A DNA stretch of 64,000 bases, taken from Oscillospiraceae bacterium. GTDB lineage: Bacteria; Bacillota; Clostridia; Oscillospirales; Acutalibacteraceae. The notes below the pieces were generated by a model. The model worked only from the letters and a program-made list of their open reading frames with translations, was not told where the DNA came from and made no database searches. Positions 55,108 to 62,564 of the stretch are shown here, piece after piece. The number at the start of each line of letters is the position of its first letter. Position 1 is the first letter of the stretch. The position numbers were made by a program, and so were the translations under genes. Where the stretch lies: the NCBI GenBank assembly GCA_015066245.1, contig SVOS01000003.1, positions 124,001-188,000 of the forward strand, given 5' to 3'.

Positions 55108-55950
55108 TTACTTTTTGAAAAAAGCCACCGCCACTGCCCCGGGTCCGGCATGAACACCAATAGCAGAGCCGATGATAGTTGTATTGAGGCTATTAAGTGA
55201 GCCTTCCCATAAATAGCCACTGTCCTCGATATATTTTTTAAGAAGCACGTCGCTGAGTCCCGTATATCCCAGAAGAACAGGCTTTGAAAAGTCTACGCCG
55301 CCTGCATTTTCTATCTCTTTAACCAGCAGATTGTTACCTTGCTTTGAACCTCTTGCTTTGCCAAGTGTGTTAATAATACCATCCACAACATTTATAACAG
55401 GTTTGATTGACAAAAAACTGCCTGCGATTGCTGCTGTTGCGGAGATTCTGCCGCCTTTTTTCAGGTATTCAAGCGTATCAAGCAGTGCGACAAGATAGAT
55501 TTTATCTTTAATGTTGTTAAGTTCATGGGCTATTTCAGTTGCTGTTTTTCCCTCGTCAACAAGCTTCAGCGCATATTCGACCAGAATGCCTGCACCAATT
55601 GCAACACTGCCACTGTCAACTATGTTTATTATATCTTCATAAGCTTCCAGTGCTATATTTGCACTCTGTAATGTACCCGAAAGATTTGAAGAAATTGTGA
55701 TTACAACAGCGGTATCGCCGTTATCCTTAATTTCCCTGAATGCTTTTTCAAACAAATCAGGTGAGGGCTGGCTTGTAGTAGGAAGTACATCGTTTTCTAT
55801 TAGTTTTTCATAAAACTCCTTGTTGGTGATGTCTATACCATCTGTGTAAGCAGTACTGCCAAAACAAATTGTAATAGGTACGACTGTAACTTTATCTGTA
55901 ATTTCGGGGGATAAATCTGTTGTAGAGTCAACAATAATCTTTACACTCAT
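55108..55950 (-). CDS. DegV family fatty-acid-binding protein
   Basis: A 280-residue DegV protein: KIIVDSTTDLSPEI at the start, TTSQPSPDLFEKAF near residue 58, ISSNLSGTLQSA near 86, and the C-terminal HAGPGAVAVAFF. The family (FakB-like) binds fatty acids and can present them to a FakA kinase, which is not seen here. GAGGTAT lies a few bases before the ATG. It lies 18 bases after the marR gene and is probably under the same promoter. Confidence 0.92.
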   Translation of the reverse strand: MSVKIIVDSTTDLSPEITDKVTVVPITICFGSTAYTDGIDITNKEFYEKLIENDVLPTTSQPSPDLFEKAFREIKDNGDTAVVITISSNLSGTLQSANIALEAYEDIINIVDSGSVAIGAGILVEYALKLVDEGKTATEIAHELNNIKDKIYLVALLDTLEYLKKGGRISATAAIAGSFLSIKPVINVVDGIINTLGKARGSKQGNNLLVKEIENAGGVDFSKPVLLGYTGLSDVLLKKYIEDSGYLWEGSLNSLNTTIIGSAIGVHAGPGAVAVAFFKK

Positions 55951-55968
55951 ATAATACCTCTCTTAAAT

Positions 55969-56427
55969 TCAGTCTTCGTTTTCCAAGCCGTTTTCACAAA
56001 CGACCTTAAGATTAGTATAGTAAAGTTCAAGAACTTTATAAAAATTTCTTCTGTCATCTTCGCTAAGTCCAATATTAGCAAGTTCAACAGCCTTGATTGC
56101 TTTTTTGCTGACATAACTTGCTATTCTTTTGCCTTCTTCTGTAAGGGTGTGCTTAGCTCTGTAACGTGTTCCTAGCAAACCTCTGTGGTTAACAAGTCCT
56201 TTGTCCTGCATTTCGGCAATGGCTCTCGAAACAGCACCCTTATCTTTGTCACAAATTTCGCAAAGCATAGTGGATGTAACGCCCTCGGGGTATCTGCTCA
56301 TAGCAACAAGATATTGTGCAAATGAGCCTTTAAGTCCCAGACGTATCATCTCATCAGCTTCTATTTTAAGTACATATTTGTTAATGGATGAGACCAAAGT
56401 CGCGAATTTTTCAAATCTTTCTATCAT
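55969..56427 (-). CDS. MarR family transcriptional regulator
   Basis: A 152-residue winged-helix protein: helix-turn-helix around GVTSTMLCEICDKDKGAVSRAIAEMQDKGLV (about residues 54-84), followed by the wing LLGTRYRAKHTLTEEGK and a C-terminal dimer helix. GGAGGT lies about 8 bases before the ATG. The promoter has a palindrome over its -35, which fits autorepression. Controlling degV, it may sense fatty acids, as FapR- or FabT-like regulators do (inference). Confidence 0.88.
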   Translation of the reverse strand: MIERFEKFATLVSSINKYVLKIEADEMIRLGLKGSFAQYLVAMSRYPEGVTSTMLCEICDKDKGAVSRAIAEMQDKGLVNHRGLLGTRYRAKHTLTEEGKRIASYVSKKAIKAVELANIGLSEDDRRNFYKVLELYYTNLKVVCENGLENED

Positions 56428-56456
56428 TATAAATAACCTCCTGATTTGATAAAAAG

Positions 56457-56488
56457 ATTATATCACATAAATGTTGATGTGTCAACAT
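56457..56488 (-). promoter_or_regulatory. marR-degV promoter with overlapping operator
   Basis: On the minus strand TTGACA (56485-56480), a 17-base spacer and TATAAT (56462-56457) form a near-consensus promoter. The palindrome ATGTTGA-TGTG-TCAACAT (56471-56488, plus strand) covers the -35 and is a good MarR operator candidate. Confidence 0.75.
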
Positions 56489-56538
56489 TTTCGGGCTGGT
56501 GTATTTGAATAGGGAAGAGAGGTAACATTCTTATTAAT

Positions 56539-56918
56539 GCTCTTACGATTCCCTTCGTATTTTTAAAATAAAAAAACAAGGCATCAAAAAGATACCTTGT
56601 TTTTTATGGAGCGGATGAAGGGTCTTGAATTTATGAGAAAAGTCCATCTCGCATAATAATTCGCATAGTAGGGAAGAAACGGCTAAAATCCACGAGCTAA
56701 AAACAGTCCACCGGACTGTTTTCTTAACGCTCTTACGATTCCCTTCGTATTTTTAAAATAAAAAAACAAGGCATCAAAAAGATACCTTGTTTTTTATGGA
56801 GCGGATGAAGGGTCTTGAATTTATGAGAAAAGTCCATCTCGCATAATAATTCGCATAGTAGGGAAGAAACGGCTAAAATCCACGAGCTAAAAACAGTCCA
56901 CCGGACTGTTTTCTTAAC
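56539..56918 (-). repeat. Two tandem 190-bp repeats carrying the 3' end of tRNA-Gly and its terminator
   Basis: Units 56539-56728 and 56729-56918 appear identical, and a third partial copy (56919 on) runs into the real tRNA-Gly. Each unit holds a terminator-like hairpin, the last bases of the tRNA including CCA (TGGAGCGGATGAAGGG in plus sense), then about 110 unrelated bases with a perfect hairpin (AAAACAGTCC, ACC, GGACTGTTTT). Apart from a small gap after the marR promoter, nothing else is seen between 56428 and 56986; no gene is evident. Confidence 0.88.
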
Positions 56919-56950
56919 GCTCTTTCGATTCCCTTCATATTTTTAAAATA

Positions 56951-56983
56951 AAAAACAAGGTATCAAAAAGATACCTTGTTTTT
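56951..56983 (-). terminator. Terminator of tRNA-Gly
   Basis: AAAAACAAGGTATC pairs with GATACCTTGTTTTT around five As; on the minus strand it follows the tRNA directly and ends in TTTTTTATT. Copies occur in both 190-bp repeats with one base changed (GGCATC). Confidence 0.8.
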
Positions 56984-56986
56984 TTA

Positions 56987-57060
56987 TGGAGCGGATGAAG
57001 GGAATCGAACCCTCACGATCAGCTTGGAAGGCTGAAGTTCTACCACTAAACTACATCCGC
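56987..57060 (-). tRNA. tRNA-Gly (anticodon TCC)
   Basis: A 74-base tRNA with encoded CCA. Acceptor GCGGATG/CATCCGC, D arm GTTTAGTGGTAGAAC, anticodon stem TCAGC/GCTGA with loop CTTCCAA (anticodon TCC), T-loop TTCGATT. The discriminator is U, as in bacterial glycine tRNAs. Confidence 0.96.
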
Positions 57061-57126
57061 ATATCGTCAACGCAAATGATTATAACATAGCGCAGACGTA
57101 TTTGTCAATAAAAATTATCCTGTATT

Positions 57127-57528
57127 TTACTGCTGGTTTCCGTCGATTCTGTAAATATTCTGTGAATCGATGTCTATATTGGGAATTATAATAGGTTTGA
57201 TTCCTGCATTTGCGGTTACAGTAGTGATAAGGGCTTTTACATAAGGATAAAGAATCTTAAAACTATCGGTGTGAACCATCTCTTTTGTAGCCCCCGGTGC
57301 ATAGGAAAAGATACCAACAACTACAACCTTTATGTTAAGCTTCTTATCCTCGCCAATGTCACCTGTCTCTACCTCAAATTCACCGCGGCAGATATTACCC
57401 TGTCCATCTTTAGGATATTTAACATTATATGAGAATTTATTACCTATTTTAATCTGCATATTAGGATCCAGACGATTATAAAAATTGATATCAGACACAG
57501 TATATGCTTTAAGCTCGCAACATGCCAT
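57127..57528 (-). CDS. SecB-like protein (putative export chaperone)
   Basis: A 133-residue protein whose pattern resembles the SecB superfamily: beta-rich N-terminal half, then ILYPYVKALITTVTANAGIKPIIIPNIDID near residue 95, where SecB proteins have the helix and proline-rich loop. Firmicute members are of uncertain role and could equally be toxin-antitoxin or export chaperones. The ATG at 57528 has AAGGAGATG about 6 bases upstream; a longer start at 57582 has no ribosome site. It ends 67 bases before the tRNA-Gly. Confidence 0.6.
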   Translation of the reverse strand: MACCELKAYTVSDINFYNRLDPNMQIKIGNKFSYNVKYPKDGQGNICRGEFEVETGDIGEDKKLNIKVVVVGIFSYAPGATKEMVHTDSFKILYPYVKALITTVTANAGIKPIIIPNIDIDSQNIYRIDGNQQ

Positions 57529-57562
57529 AAATAACATCTCCTTGGCAATATGATTTGTCTTG

Positions 57563-57590
57563 ATTATAGCACAATGTAACAAAAAATCAA
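57563..57590 (-). promoter_or_regulatory. Sigma-A promoter for the SecB-like gene
   Basis: On the minus strand TTGATT (57590-57585), a 16-base spacer and TATAAT (57568-57563). Confidence 0.6.
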
Positions 57591-57642
57591 TAGACCTATA
57601 TGAAATTTCTACAATCTTTGTAAAAAAATATTAAGATTACTC

Positions 57643-57671
57643 TTGATTTTCATTTCTTTAAGTAGTATAAT
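57643..57671 (+). promoter_or_regulatory. Sigma-A promoter for the dockerin-like gene
   Basis: TTGATT (57643-57648), a 17-base spacer and TATAAT (57666-57671). Confidence 0.75.
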
Positions 57672-57718
57672 GAAAAACGCAGTTTGTTCTGTAAATATTA
57701 TGTTAGGAGATGAATACT

Positions 57719-58594
57719 ATGAAAAGACAGTTCGCTAAAATCGTTGCAGTAATCATGGTTCTTACTATGGCTCTTTCTGTATTCGGTATTTGTGCTTCTG
57801 CTGCTGAGGCAAAGACTGTTATTCTCGGTGACGTAAACCTTAATGGTGAGGTTACAATCAGCGACGCTACACTTATCCAGAAGGATCTCGCAAAGATCGC
57901 TACTCTTGATGAGGTTCAGGCACTTGCTGCTGAGGTAACAGGTGAAGGCGATGTAACCATCAAGGATACAACAATGATCCAGAAGTGGCTTGCAAAGTAC
58001 GATGACGTTAACGATGGCATCGGTCAGCCTATCGCAACAGACGATGAGCCTGCAACAGATGATCAGCCTGCAACAGATGATCAGCCTGCAACAGATGATC
58101 AGCCTGCAACAGATGATCAGCCTGCAACAGACGATCAGCCTGCTACAGACGATCAGCCCGCAACAGATGATCAGCCTGCTACAGACGATGAGCCTGCAAC
58201 AGAGGATCAGCCCGTTGTAGATCCTTCCACAAAGGACGAAGCTACAAAGGATGAGCCCGTTGTAGATCCCGCAACAGAAGATGAGGCTACAAAGGACGAA
58301 GCTACAGCTGATGAGATTGCTTACTACATCGTAGGTTGGATTAACAATGCTGACGTTTACGATACAACATACGCTATCGTTGACGGCACAATCACAATCG
58401 AGATCACAGCAGACAGCTACTTTGCAGTTCAGGACGAGAACGGTGTTATCTACTGGACAAACGGTTGGCTCGATTTCAACCCTACATCCGCAGTTCTCGG
58501 TGAGTACGGCGATAGCAACAACAAGTTCCACGTTGCAGCTGGTACTGTAACAGTTACTTGGGATGCAGCTACTTGCACACTTGCACTTGCTTAA
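57719..58594 (+). CDS. Secreted protein with N-terminal dockerin-like domain, ATDDQP repeats and a C-terminal beta domain
   Basis: A 291-residue protein. A signal peptide (MKRQFAKIVAVIMVLTMALS..., about 28 residues) is followed by two dockerin type I-like repeats: GDVNLNGEVTISDATLIQK with a complete calcium loop, and a weaker VTGEGDVTIKDTTMIQK. Ten acidic ATDDQP-type hexapeptides and a further acidic Thr-rich stretch form a linker. The last 95 residues (YYIVGWINNADVYDTTY...) resemble a beta-sandwich glycan-binding module, with ITADSYFAVQDENG and WTNGW aromatic residues, but I cannot name the family. Dockerins usually lie at the C-terminus, so the order is unusual. AGGAG lies 9 bases before the ATG. 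Confidence 0.82.
   Translation: MKRQFAKIVAVIMVLTMALSVFGICASAAEAKTVILGDVNLNGEVTISDATLIQKDLAKIATLDEVQALAAEVTGEGDVTIKDTTMIQKWLAKYDDVNDGIGQPIATDDEPATDDQPATDDQPATDDQPATDDQPATDDQPATDDQPATDDQPATDDEPATEDQPVVDPSTKDEATKDEPVVDPATEDEATKDEATADEIAYYIVGWINNADVYDTTYAIVDGTITIEITADSYFAVQDENGVIYWTNGWLDFNPTSAVLGEYGDSNNKFHVAAGTVTVTWDAATCTLALA
58034..58213 (+). repeat. Ten 18-bp tandem repeats encoding ATDD(Q/E)P
   Basis: Ten consecutive 18-base units (consensus GCAACAGATGATCAGCCT) with mostly silent differences encode an acidic, proline-containing linker. Arrays like this vary in length by slippage, giving size variants of the protein. Confidence 0.93.
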
Positions 58595-58617
58595 TCGCTA
58601 AATTTACTTAAACATTC

Positions 58618-58646
58618 AGGAGTTGACATTTGTCAGCTCCTTTTTG
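58618..58646 (+). terminator. Terminator after the dockerin-like gene
   Basis: AGGAGTTGACA pairs with TGTCAGCTCCT (one G-U) around TT, followed by TTTTTG. Confidence 0.85.
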
Positions 58647-58667
58647 TTTTATTATTGCATATTTGTA

Positions 58668-58696
58668 TTGTTTTATTTAGCAGAAAGTGATATATT
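58668..58696 (+). promoter_or_regulatory. Probable sigma-A promoter for tRNA-Ala
   Basis: TTGTTT (58668-58673), a 17-base spacer and TATATT (58691-58696), 14 bases before the tRNA. Confidence 0.55.
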
Positions 58697-58710
58697 ATAT
58701 GTAATTTCGA

Positions 58711-58786
58711 GGGGATATAGCTTAGTTGGTAAAGCGTTCGGTTCGCAACAGAAAGACCGAGAGTTCGAGTCTCTTTATCTCCACCA
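58711..58786 (+). tRNA. tRNA-Ala-like gene (anticodon CGC), with an anticodon-stem mismatch
   Basis: A 76-base cloverleaf with encoded CCA: acceptor GGGGATA/TATCTCC containing the G3-U70 pair that marks alanine tRNAs, D arm GCTTAGTTGGTAAAGC, T arm GAGAG-TTCGAGT-CTCTT. The anticodon arm TTCGG-TTCGCAA-CAGAA has anticodon CGC but a G-A mismatch at 30-40. It may be a functional rare isoacceptor for GCG or a decaying copy. The region from 58787 to 58980 holds only the small open frame listed next. Confidence 0.75.
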
Positions 58787-58813
58787 TTAATTATAGTGCA
58801 AGCGGTGCAAGGT

Positions 58814-58915
58814 ATGAGAAATAAGAAGAGAATATTTAATTTTTCAAAAAAAGAAATTAACCGTAGCATAGTTACCCTGGGATTTAGTGGCGTAATTGGT
58901 TTTTACTGTGGTTAG
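58814..58915 (+). other. Short open frame, possible displaced N-terminus of the next gene
   Basis: A 33-codon frame (MRNKKRIFNFSKKEINRSIV...GFYCG) ends at TAG 58913. In a different frame, open from 58888, the sequence reads LLWLVSVFIVIIIAVVLFINWLI, a membrane helix continuous with the gene at 58981 but lacking any ATG, GTG or TTG start. A single-base change near the T5 run at 58900-58904 would join them. Confidence 0.4.
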
Positions 58916-58980
58916 TTTCTGTTTTTATCGTTATAATTATTGCTGTTGTCTTATTTATCAATTGGTTAATTAAATATAAC

Positions 58981-59334
58981 ATGCATAAAAAGATTAATCC
59001 TATTATTGATAAGCTCGATACATGTGATACATCAGAGTTCATTGATTCAGCATCAGATATTATAAATACATCTTTTAATAAAGGTTTTGTATTGCATTCG
59101 GATTTTATCAGTGGAATAAAGACAATTGAGTTTTCTTTTATTCAAACTGATAAAATTATTACTTATGATCAGATTATTTCCATAGTTTCTGATATTCATA
59201 GTAATCACAAAGGTATTGTTACGAATAGTTATTTGGATAAAGATGCTCTATCTTATTGTAAAAGAAATTTAATTGTTGTTGCTGACAGAGACGCTTTGAT
59301 TGATATGATGATTTTTAATTATAAGCATAAATAA
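58981..59334 (+). CDS. Hypothetical small protein, probably 5'-disrupted
   Basis: A 117-residue frame (MHKKINPIIDKLDTCDTSEFIDSA...) that I do not recognise. It is low in GC, rich in Asp, Ile and Lys, and has no ribosome site before its ATG. The same frame continues upstream to 58888 as a membrane helix without a start codon. The gene is therefore likely a frameshifted membrane-anchored protein, or one made by frameshifting from the 58814 frame. It ends 12 bases before the ClC channel gene, with AAGGAAG in between, so the two may be co-transcribed. Confidence 0.5.
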   Translation: MHKKINPIIDKLDTCDTSEFIDSASDIINTSFNKGFVLHSDFISGIKTIEFSFIQTDKIITYDQIISIVSDIHSNHKGIVTNSYLDKDALSYCKRNLIVVADRDALIDMMIFNYKHK

Positions 59335-59346
59335 GGAAGTTCGTGT

Positions 59347-60948
59347 ATGGGTAATAAATTTAAAAACTATTTCAACTATTTTGTCAATTTAATATGTCCT
59401 GCTTTTATTTTCGGTTCAATTACAGGTGTGCTGACTGCTTTGGTAATTACTGCTTACAAGCTATGTGCAGGCTTTGTAATCGGATATTCAGAAAGCGGAT
59501 ATAATTTTCTGCGTTCTAACCCATACTGGATTGCTTTGGTTATTCTTGCTTTTATGGGAATTTCTATCTTTGTTGCATACCTGTATAAATTGATGCCGGA
59601 CCTAAAAGGTGGCGGTATTCCCACATCTATCGGGCTTATCCGCGGAACACTTTATGCAAAGTGGTTTCTTAATATAATTGGTGTTTTCTTTTTGTCTTTG
59701 CTTTCCTTTTTTATCGGAGTGCCTCTTGGTAACGAAGGACCTTCTGTACAGATGGGTACATTAATCGGCAGAGGCAGTGTATCTCCGTTAATGCGAAACC
59801 ATAGAGCATGGAACCGTTATTCTATGACGGGTGGTGCTTGTGCAGGTTTCTCAGTAGCTACGGGTGCTCCTGTTTCAGGTATCGTATTTGCTCTTGAAGA
59901 AGCTCACCAGAGCTTTTCTCCAATGATTATGATAGTTGCTTCAGCTTCTGTTATGTCTGCTCATATTACTACTGAGATACTGACACTCTTTTTCTCTATC
60001 AATACTCGTCTTTTTCATCATTATGAGTTGCCTGATTTCAGAATCCGTGACATCTGGATACCTTTAGTTGTTGGTTTGATTGTCGGAATCCTGGCAGTAG
60101 TGATTCTTAAATACTATAAACTTATCAGCAAATTAATTAATAAGAAATTATCCTTTATTAAGCCTAAATATAAAATATTTACTGTACTTATTCTGACCCT
60201 TGCAGCAGGTTTGTGTTCTTATTCTTTTGTATCAACAGGTCATCACCTCATTGACGAATTGTTGCTTAATTCTCCGTCATTCTGGATGCTTGTTGCCATA
60301 CTGATAATCAGGACAACTCTTACATTTTCTGCAAATTCCTGCGGTATAACAGGCGGTTTGTTCCTGCCTATTATGGCATTGGGTGCCACTGTGTCTGCCA
60401 TAGCAGGAAAAGGACTTGTGCTTCTTGGAGTTAGTGAAGAATACTATACACTCGTTGTAATTCTCGGTATTACCGCTTGTATATCCGGCATGATGAAAAC
60501 TCCGTTTACTGCTATTGTTTTTGCGATAGAAGCCTTATCTTGCAGCAACTATATTCTTCCTGTTATTGCGGTTGCTTGTATCTCTTTTGTGGTTACCGAG
60601 ATGTTTGATGCAAAGTCTATTACAGATTTAGCCCTTGAGAGCACTGTTCATAACCTCTATCATGGCAAAAAACAAGAAGTTTATGATACCTTTGTCAAGG
60701 TAAGTCCATCTTCTTTTGCGGTAGGAAAGCAAATCAGAGATATTTTGTGGCCGAAAAACTTATTTGTTCTATCGGTGAAAAGTTATGAAAATGAAGCAGA
60801 GGTAGATGTACACGGAGGTAAACAACTTAAAGCAGGTGACATTCTCCACGTGAGATATTCCACCTATGACGAGAATTCAACTAAAGAAGAACTTATATCA
60901 ATTGTTGGCAAGCAGGATTATGACGAGCATATTGATAGCGTGATATAA
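59347..60948 (+). CDS. ClC-family chloride channel/antiporter with TrkA-C domain
   Basis: A 533-residue membrane protein with the three ClC selectivity regions: GGGIPTSIGLIRG (a GSGIP variant, about residue 91), GNEGPSVQMGTLIGRG with the gating glutamate (about 130), and GGLFLPIMALGATVSA (about 335). The C-terminal 75 residues form an RCK-C/TrkA-C domain (AVGKQIRDILWPKNLFVLSV). It conducts chloride, or exchanges it for protons; the gating glutamate supports exchange. A ribosome site AAGGAAG lies about 9 bases before the ATG. Confidence 0.94.
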   Translation: MGNKFKNYFNYFVNLICPAFIFGSITGVLTALVITAYKLCAGFVIGYSESGYNFLRSNPYWIALVILAFMGISIFVAYLYKLMPDLKGGGIPTSIGLIRGTLYAKWFLNIIGVFFLSLLSFFIGVPLGNEGPSVQMGTLIGRGSVSPLMRNHRAWNRYSMTGGACAGFSVATGAPVSGIVFALEEAHQSFSPMIMIVASASVMSAHITTEILTLFFSINTRLFHHYELPDFRIRDIWIPLVVGLIVGILAVVILKYYKLISKLINKKLSFIKPKYKIFTVLILTLAAGLCSYSFVSTGHHLIDELLLNSPSFWMLVAILIIRTTLTFSANSCGITGGLFLPIMALGATVSAIAGKGLVLLGVSEEYYTLVVILGITACISGMMKTPFTAIVFAIEALSCSNYILPVIAVACISFVVTEMFDAKSITDLALESTVHNLYHGKKQEVYDTFVKVSPSSFAVGKQIRDILWPKNLFVLSVKSYENEAEVDVHGGKQLKAGDILHVRYSTYDENSTKEELISIVGKQDYDEHIDSVI

Positions 60949-60953
60949 AAAAT

Positions 60954-60990
60954 AATCACCTGAGTATTGATGTTACTCAGGTGATTTTCT
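60954..60990. terminator. Bidirectional terminator between the ClC gene and the flavoprotein
   Basis: AATCACCTGAGTA pairs perfectly with TACTCAGGTGATT (13 bp), with T-rich flank on the plus side and A-rich sequence before it. It touches the stop codon of the convergent gene. Confidence 0.85.
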
Positions 60991-62564
60991 TATTTTGTAA
61001 GTATCATTTCTGCACACTTGATACCGTCAACTGCAGCAGATACAATACCGCCTGCATAGCCTGCACCTTCTCCGCAGGGATATAATCCTTGAATGTTGAG
61101 GGCTTCAAGCCTTTCGTTTCTTACTATTCTGACGGGAGACGAGCTTCTTGTCTCAGCACCCGTAAGTATAGCATCCTCTGCACTGAATGCCTTTAGTTTT
61201 TTAGAAAATGCAGTTAATCCCTCTTTCAGACCATTGCTGATAAATTCAGGAAACAGCTTTTCAAGCTTTGTCAAGGTGTATCCGGGCTTAATAGTAGGGT
61301 TGACAGAGCCGATTTTGTTGTTGCTGATACCAAGAAAGCTTCCCACAGTTTCTATAGGAGCACAGTAATCGCTACCACCAAGCTCAAAGGCATTCTTCTC
61401 CAAATCACGTTGCATTTGGATTCCTGCAAGGGGAGAGTCACTCTCAAAATCCTCGGGATATATACTGACAAGAACTGCAGAGTTTGAATTTTCTCCATCT
61501 CTTTTGCTGTAGCTCATACCGTTGGTGCAAAGCATTCCTTCCTCGCTGGAAGCGTTAACAACGTGGCCACCGGGACACATACAAAACGTATATACACCTC
61601 TGCCGCTTGAATCTTTAACATTCAGCTTGTAATCAGCTGTTGGTAGCCTTGATGCGAAATTTCCATATTGGCTTCTGTTGATATCACTGGCCTTGTGTTC
61701 AACTCTCACGCCCATTGAAAATGGTTTTTGCTGAAGAATAAGCCCTTTATTCAAGAGCATTTCAAAGGTATCTCTTGCACTGTGACCGATGGCAAGCACC
61801 GCGATATCTGTGCTTATTGTTTCTGTCGTGCCGTTCATAATTGTATTTACACCCTTGATTTTTCCATCCTTAATATATATATCGGTGACTGTGGTTTCAA
61901 ATAAAAATTCACCGCCGAGACGGATTATCTCGTTACGCATATTTTTGATTACATTCTTAAGTATATCGGTGCCGATATGGGGTTTTGCATTATATAAAAT
62001 TTCTTCCTGAGCTCCGAATTTTACAAAAGTCTCAAGAACGTGTGTTGCTCTGCTGTCATTTGTACCGGTATTAAGCTTTCCGTCAGAAAATGTACCTGCT
62101 CCGCCTTCTCCAAACTGGATGTTTGATTCGGTATTGAGTCTTGCTGATTTAAAGAAAAGCTCAATATCCTCTGTTCTGCTGTCTACATCTTTTCCACGTT
62201 CTATAACAATAGGTTTTGTACCGTTTATAGCAAGGATATAAGCCGCAAACAGTCCTGCGGGACCGCTACCAACAACGACAGGACGGGTTTTGAGCTCTTT
62301 TGTTGCTGTAAATTCGTAACGATATGGCGTATAGAGCTCAGTGTTGCTGAATTTGTTGATAATTCTTTGTTCATCGGTTCTGAGGGTAGCAGTAACGGTG
62401 GCATTATAAAAAATATTATCTTTTTTTCTTGCATCTATGCTTGCCTTGTAAAGCTTAATGCTCTCGATTTGCTGTTCTTTTAATTTGAGATTCTTACATA
62501 AAGCAAAGAGTATATCTTCATATTTAAAGTTTACAGGCAGTTTTAAATTCTTAACTTTAATCAT
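60990..62564 (-). CDS. FAD-dependent oxidoreductase (uncharacterised dehydrogenase family, COG2509)
   Basis: A 524-residue flavoprotein. An N-terminal lead of about 85 residues precedes the dinucleotide-binding motif VVVGSGPAGLFAAYILA (about residue 96); FGEGGAGTFSDGKLNTG, GHSARDTFEMLL and the C-terminal YPCGEGAGYAGGIVSAAVDGIKCAE follow, the layout of COG2509 proteins. The substrate is unknown. ATG 62564 shares four bases (ATGA) with the stop of the upstream flavoprotein gene, so the two are translationally coupled. Confidence 0.88.
   Translation of the reverse strand: MIKVKNLKLPVNFKYEDILFALCKNLKLKEQQIESIKLYKASIDARKKDNIFYNATVTATLRTDEQRIINKFSNTELYTPYRYEFTATKELKTRPVVVGSGPAGLFAAYILAINGTKPIVIERGKDVDSRTEDIELFFKSARLNTESNIQFGEGGAGTFSDGKLNTGTNDSRATHVLETFVKFGAQEEILYNAKPHIGTDILKNVIKNMRNEIIRLGGEFLFETTVTDIYIKDGKIKGVNTIMNGTTETISTDIAVLAIGHSARDTFEMLLNKGLILQQKPFSMGVRVEHKASDINRSQYGNFASRLPTADYKLNVKDSSGRGVYTFCMCPGGHVVNASSEEGMLCTNGMSYSKRDGENSNSAVLVSIYPEDFESDSPLAGIQMQRDLEKNAFELGGSDYCAPIETVGSFLGISNNKIGSVNPTIKPGYTLTKLEKLFPEFISNGLKEGLTAFSKKLKAFSAEDAILTGAETRSSSPVRIVRNERLEALNIQGLYPCGEGAGYAGGIVSAAVDGIKCAEMILTK

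Noticed and set aside
56539..56918. CRISPR array or additional tRNA-Gly genes
   Set aside because: The 190-bp units are contiguous with no spacers, and each holds only the last part of the tRNA, so neither applies.
58034..58213. CRISPR-like short repeats
   Set aside because: Units are contiguous 18-base coding repeats without spacers.
57698..58531. Minus-strand frame rich in CCRLIIC repeats opposite the dockerin-like gene
   Set aside because: It is the antisense reading of the 18-bp ATDDQP repeats; the sense frame has a signal peptide, ribosome site and promoter.
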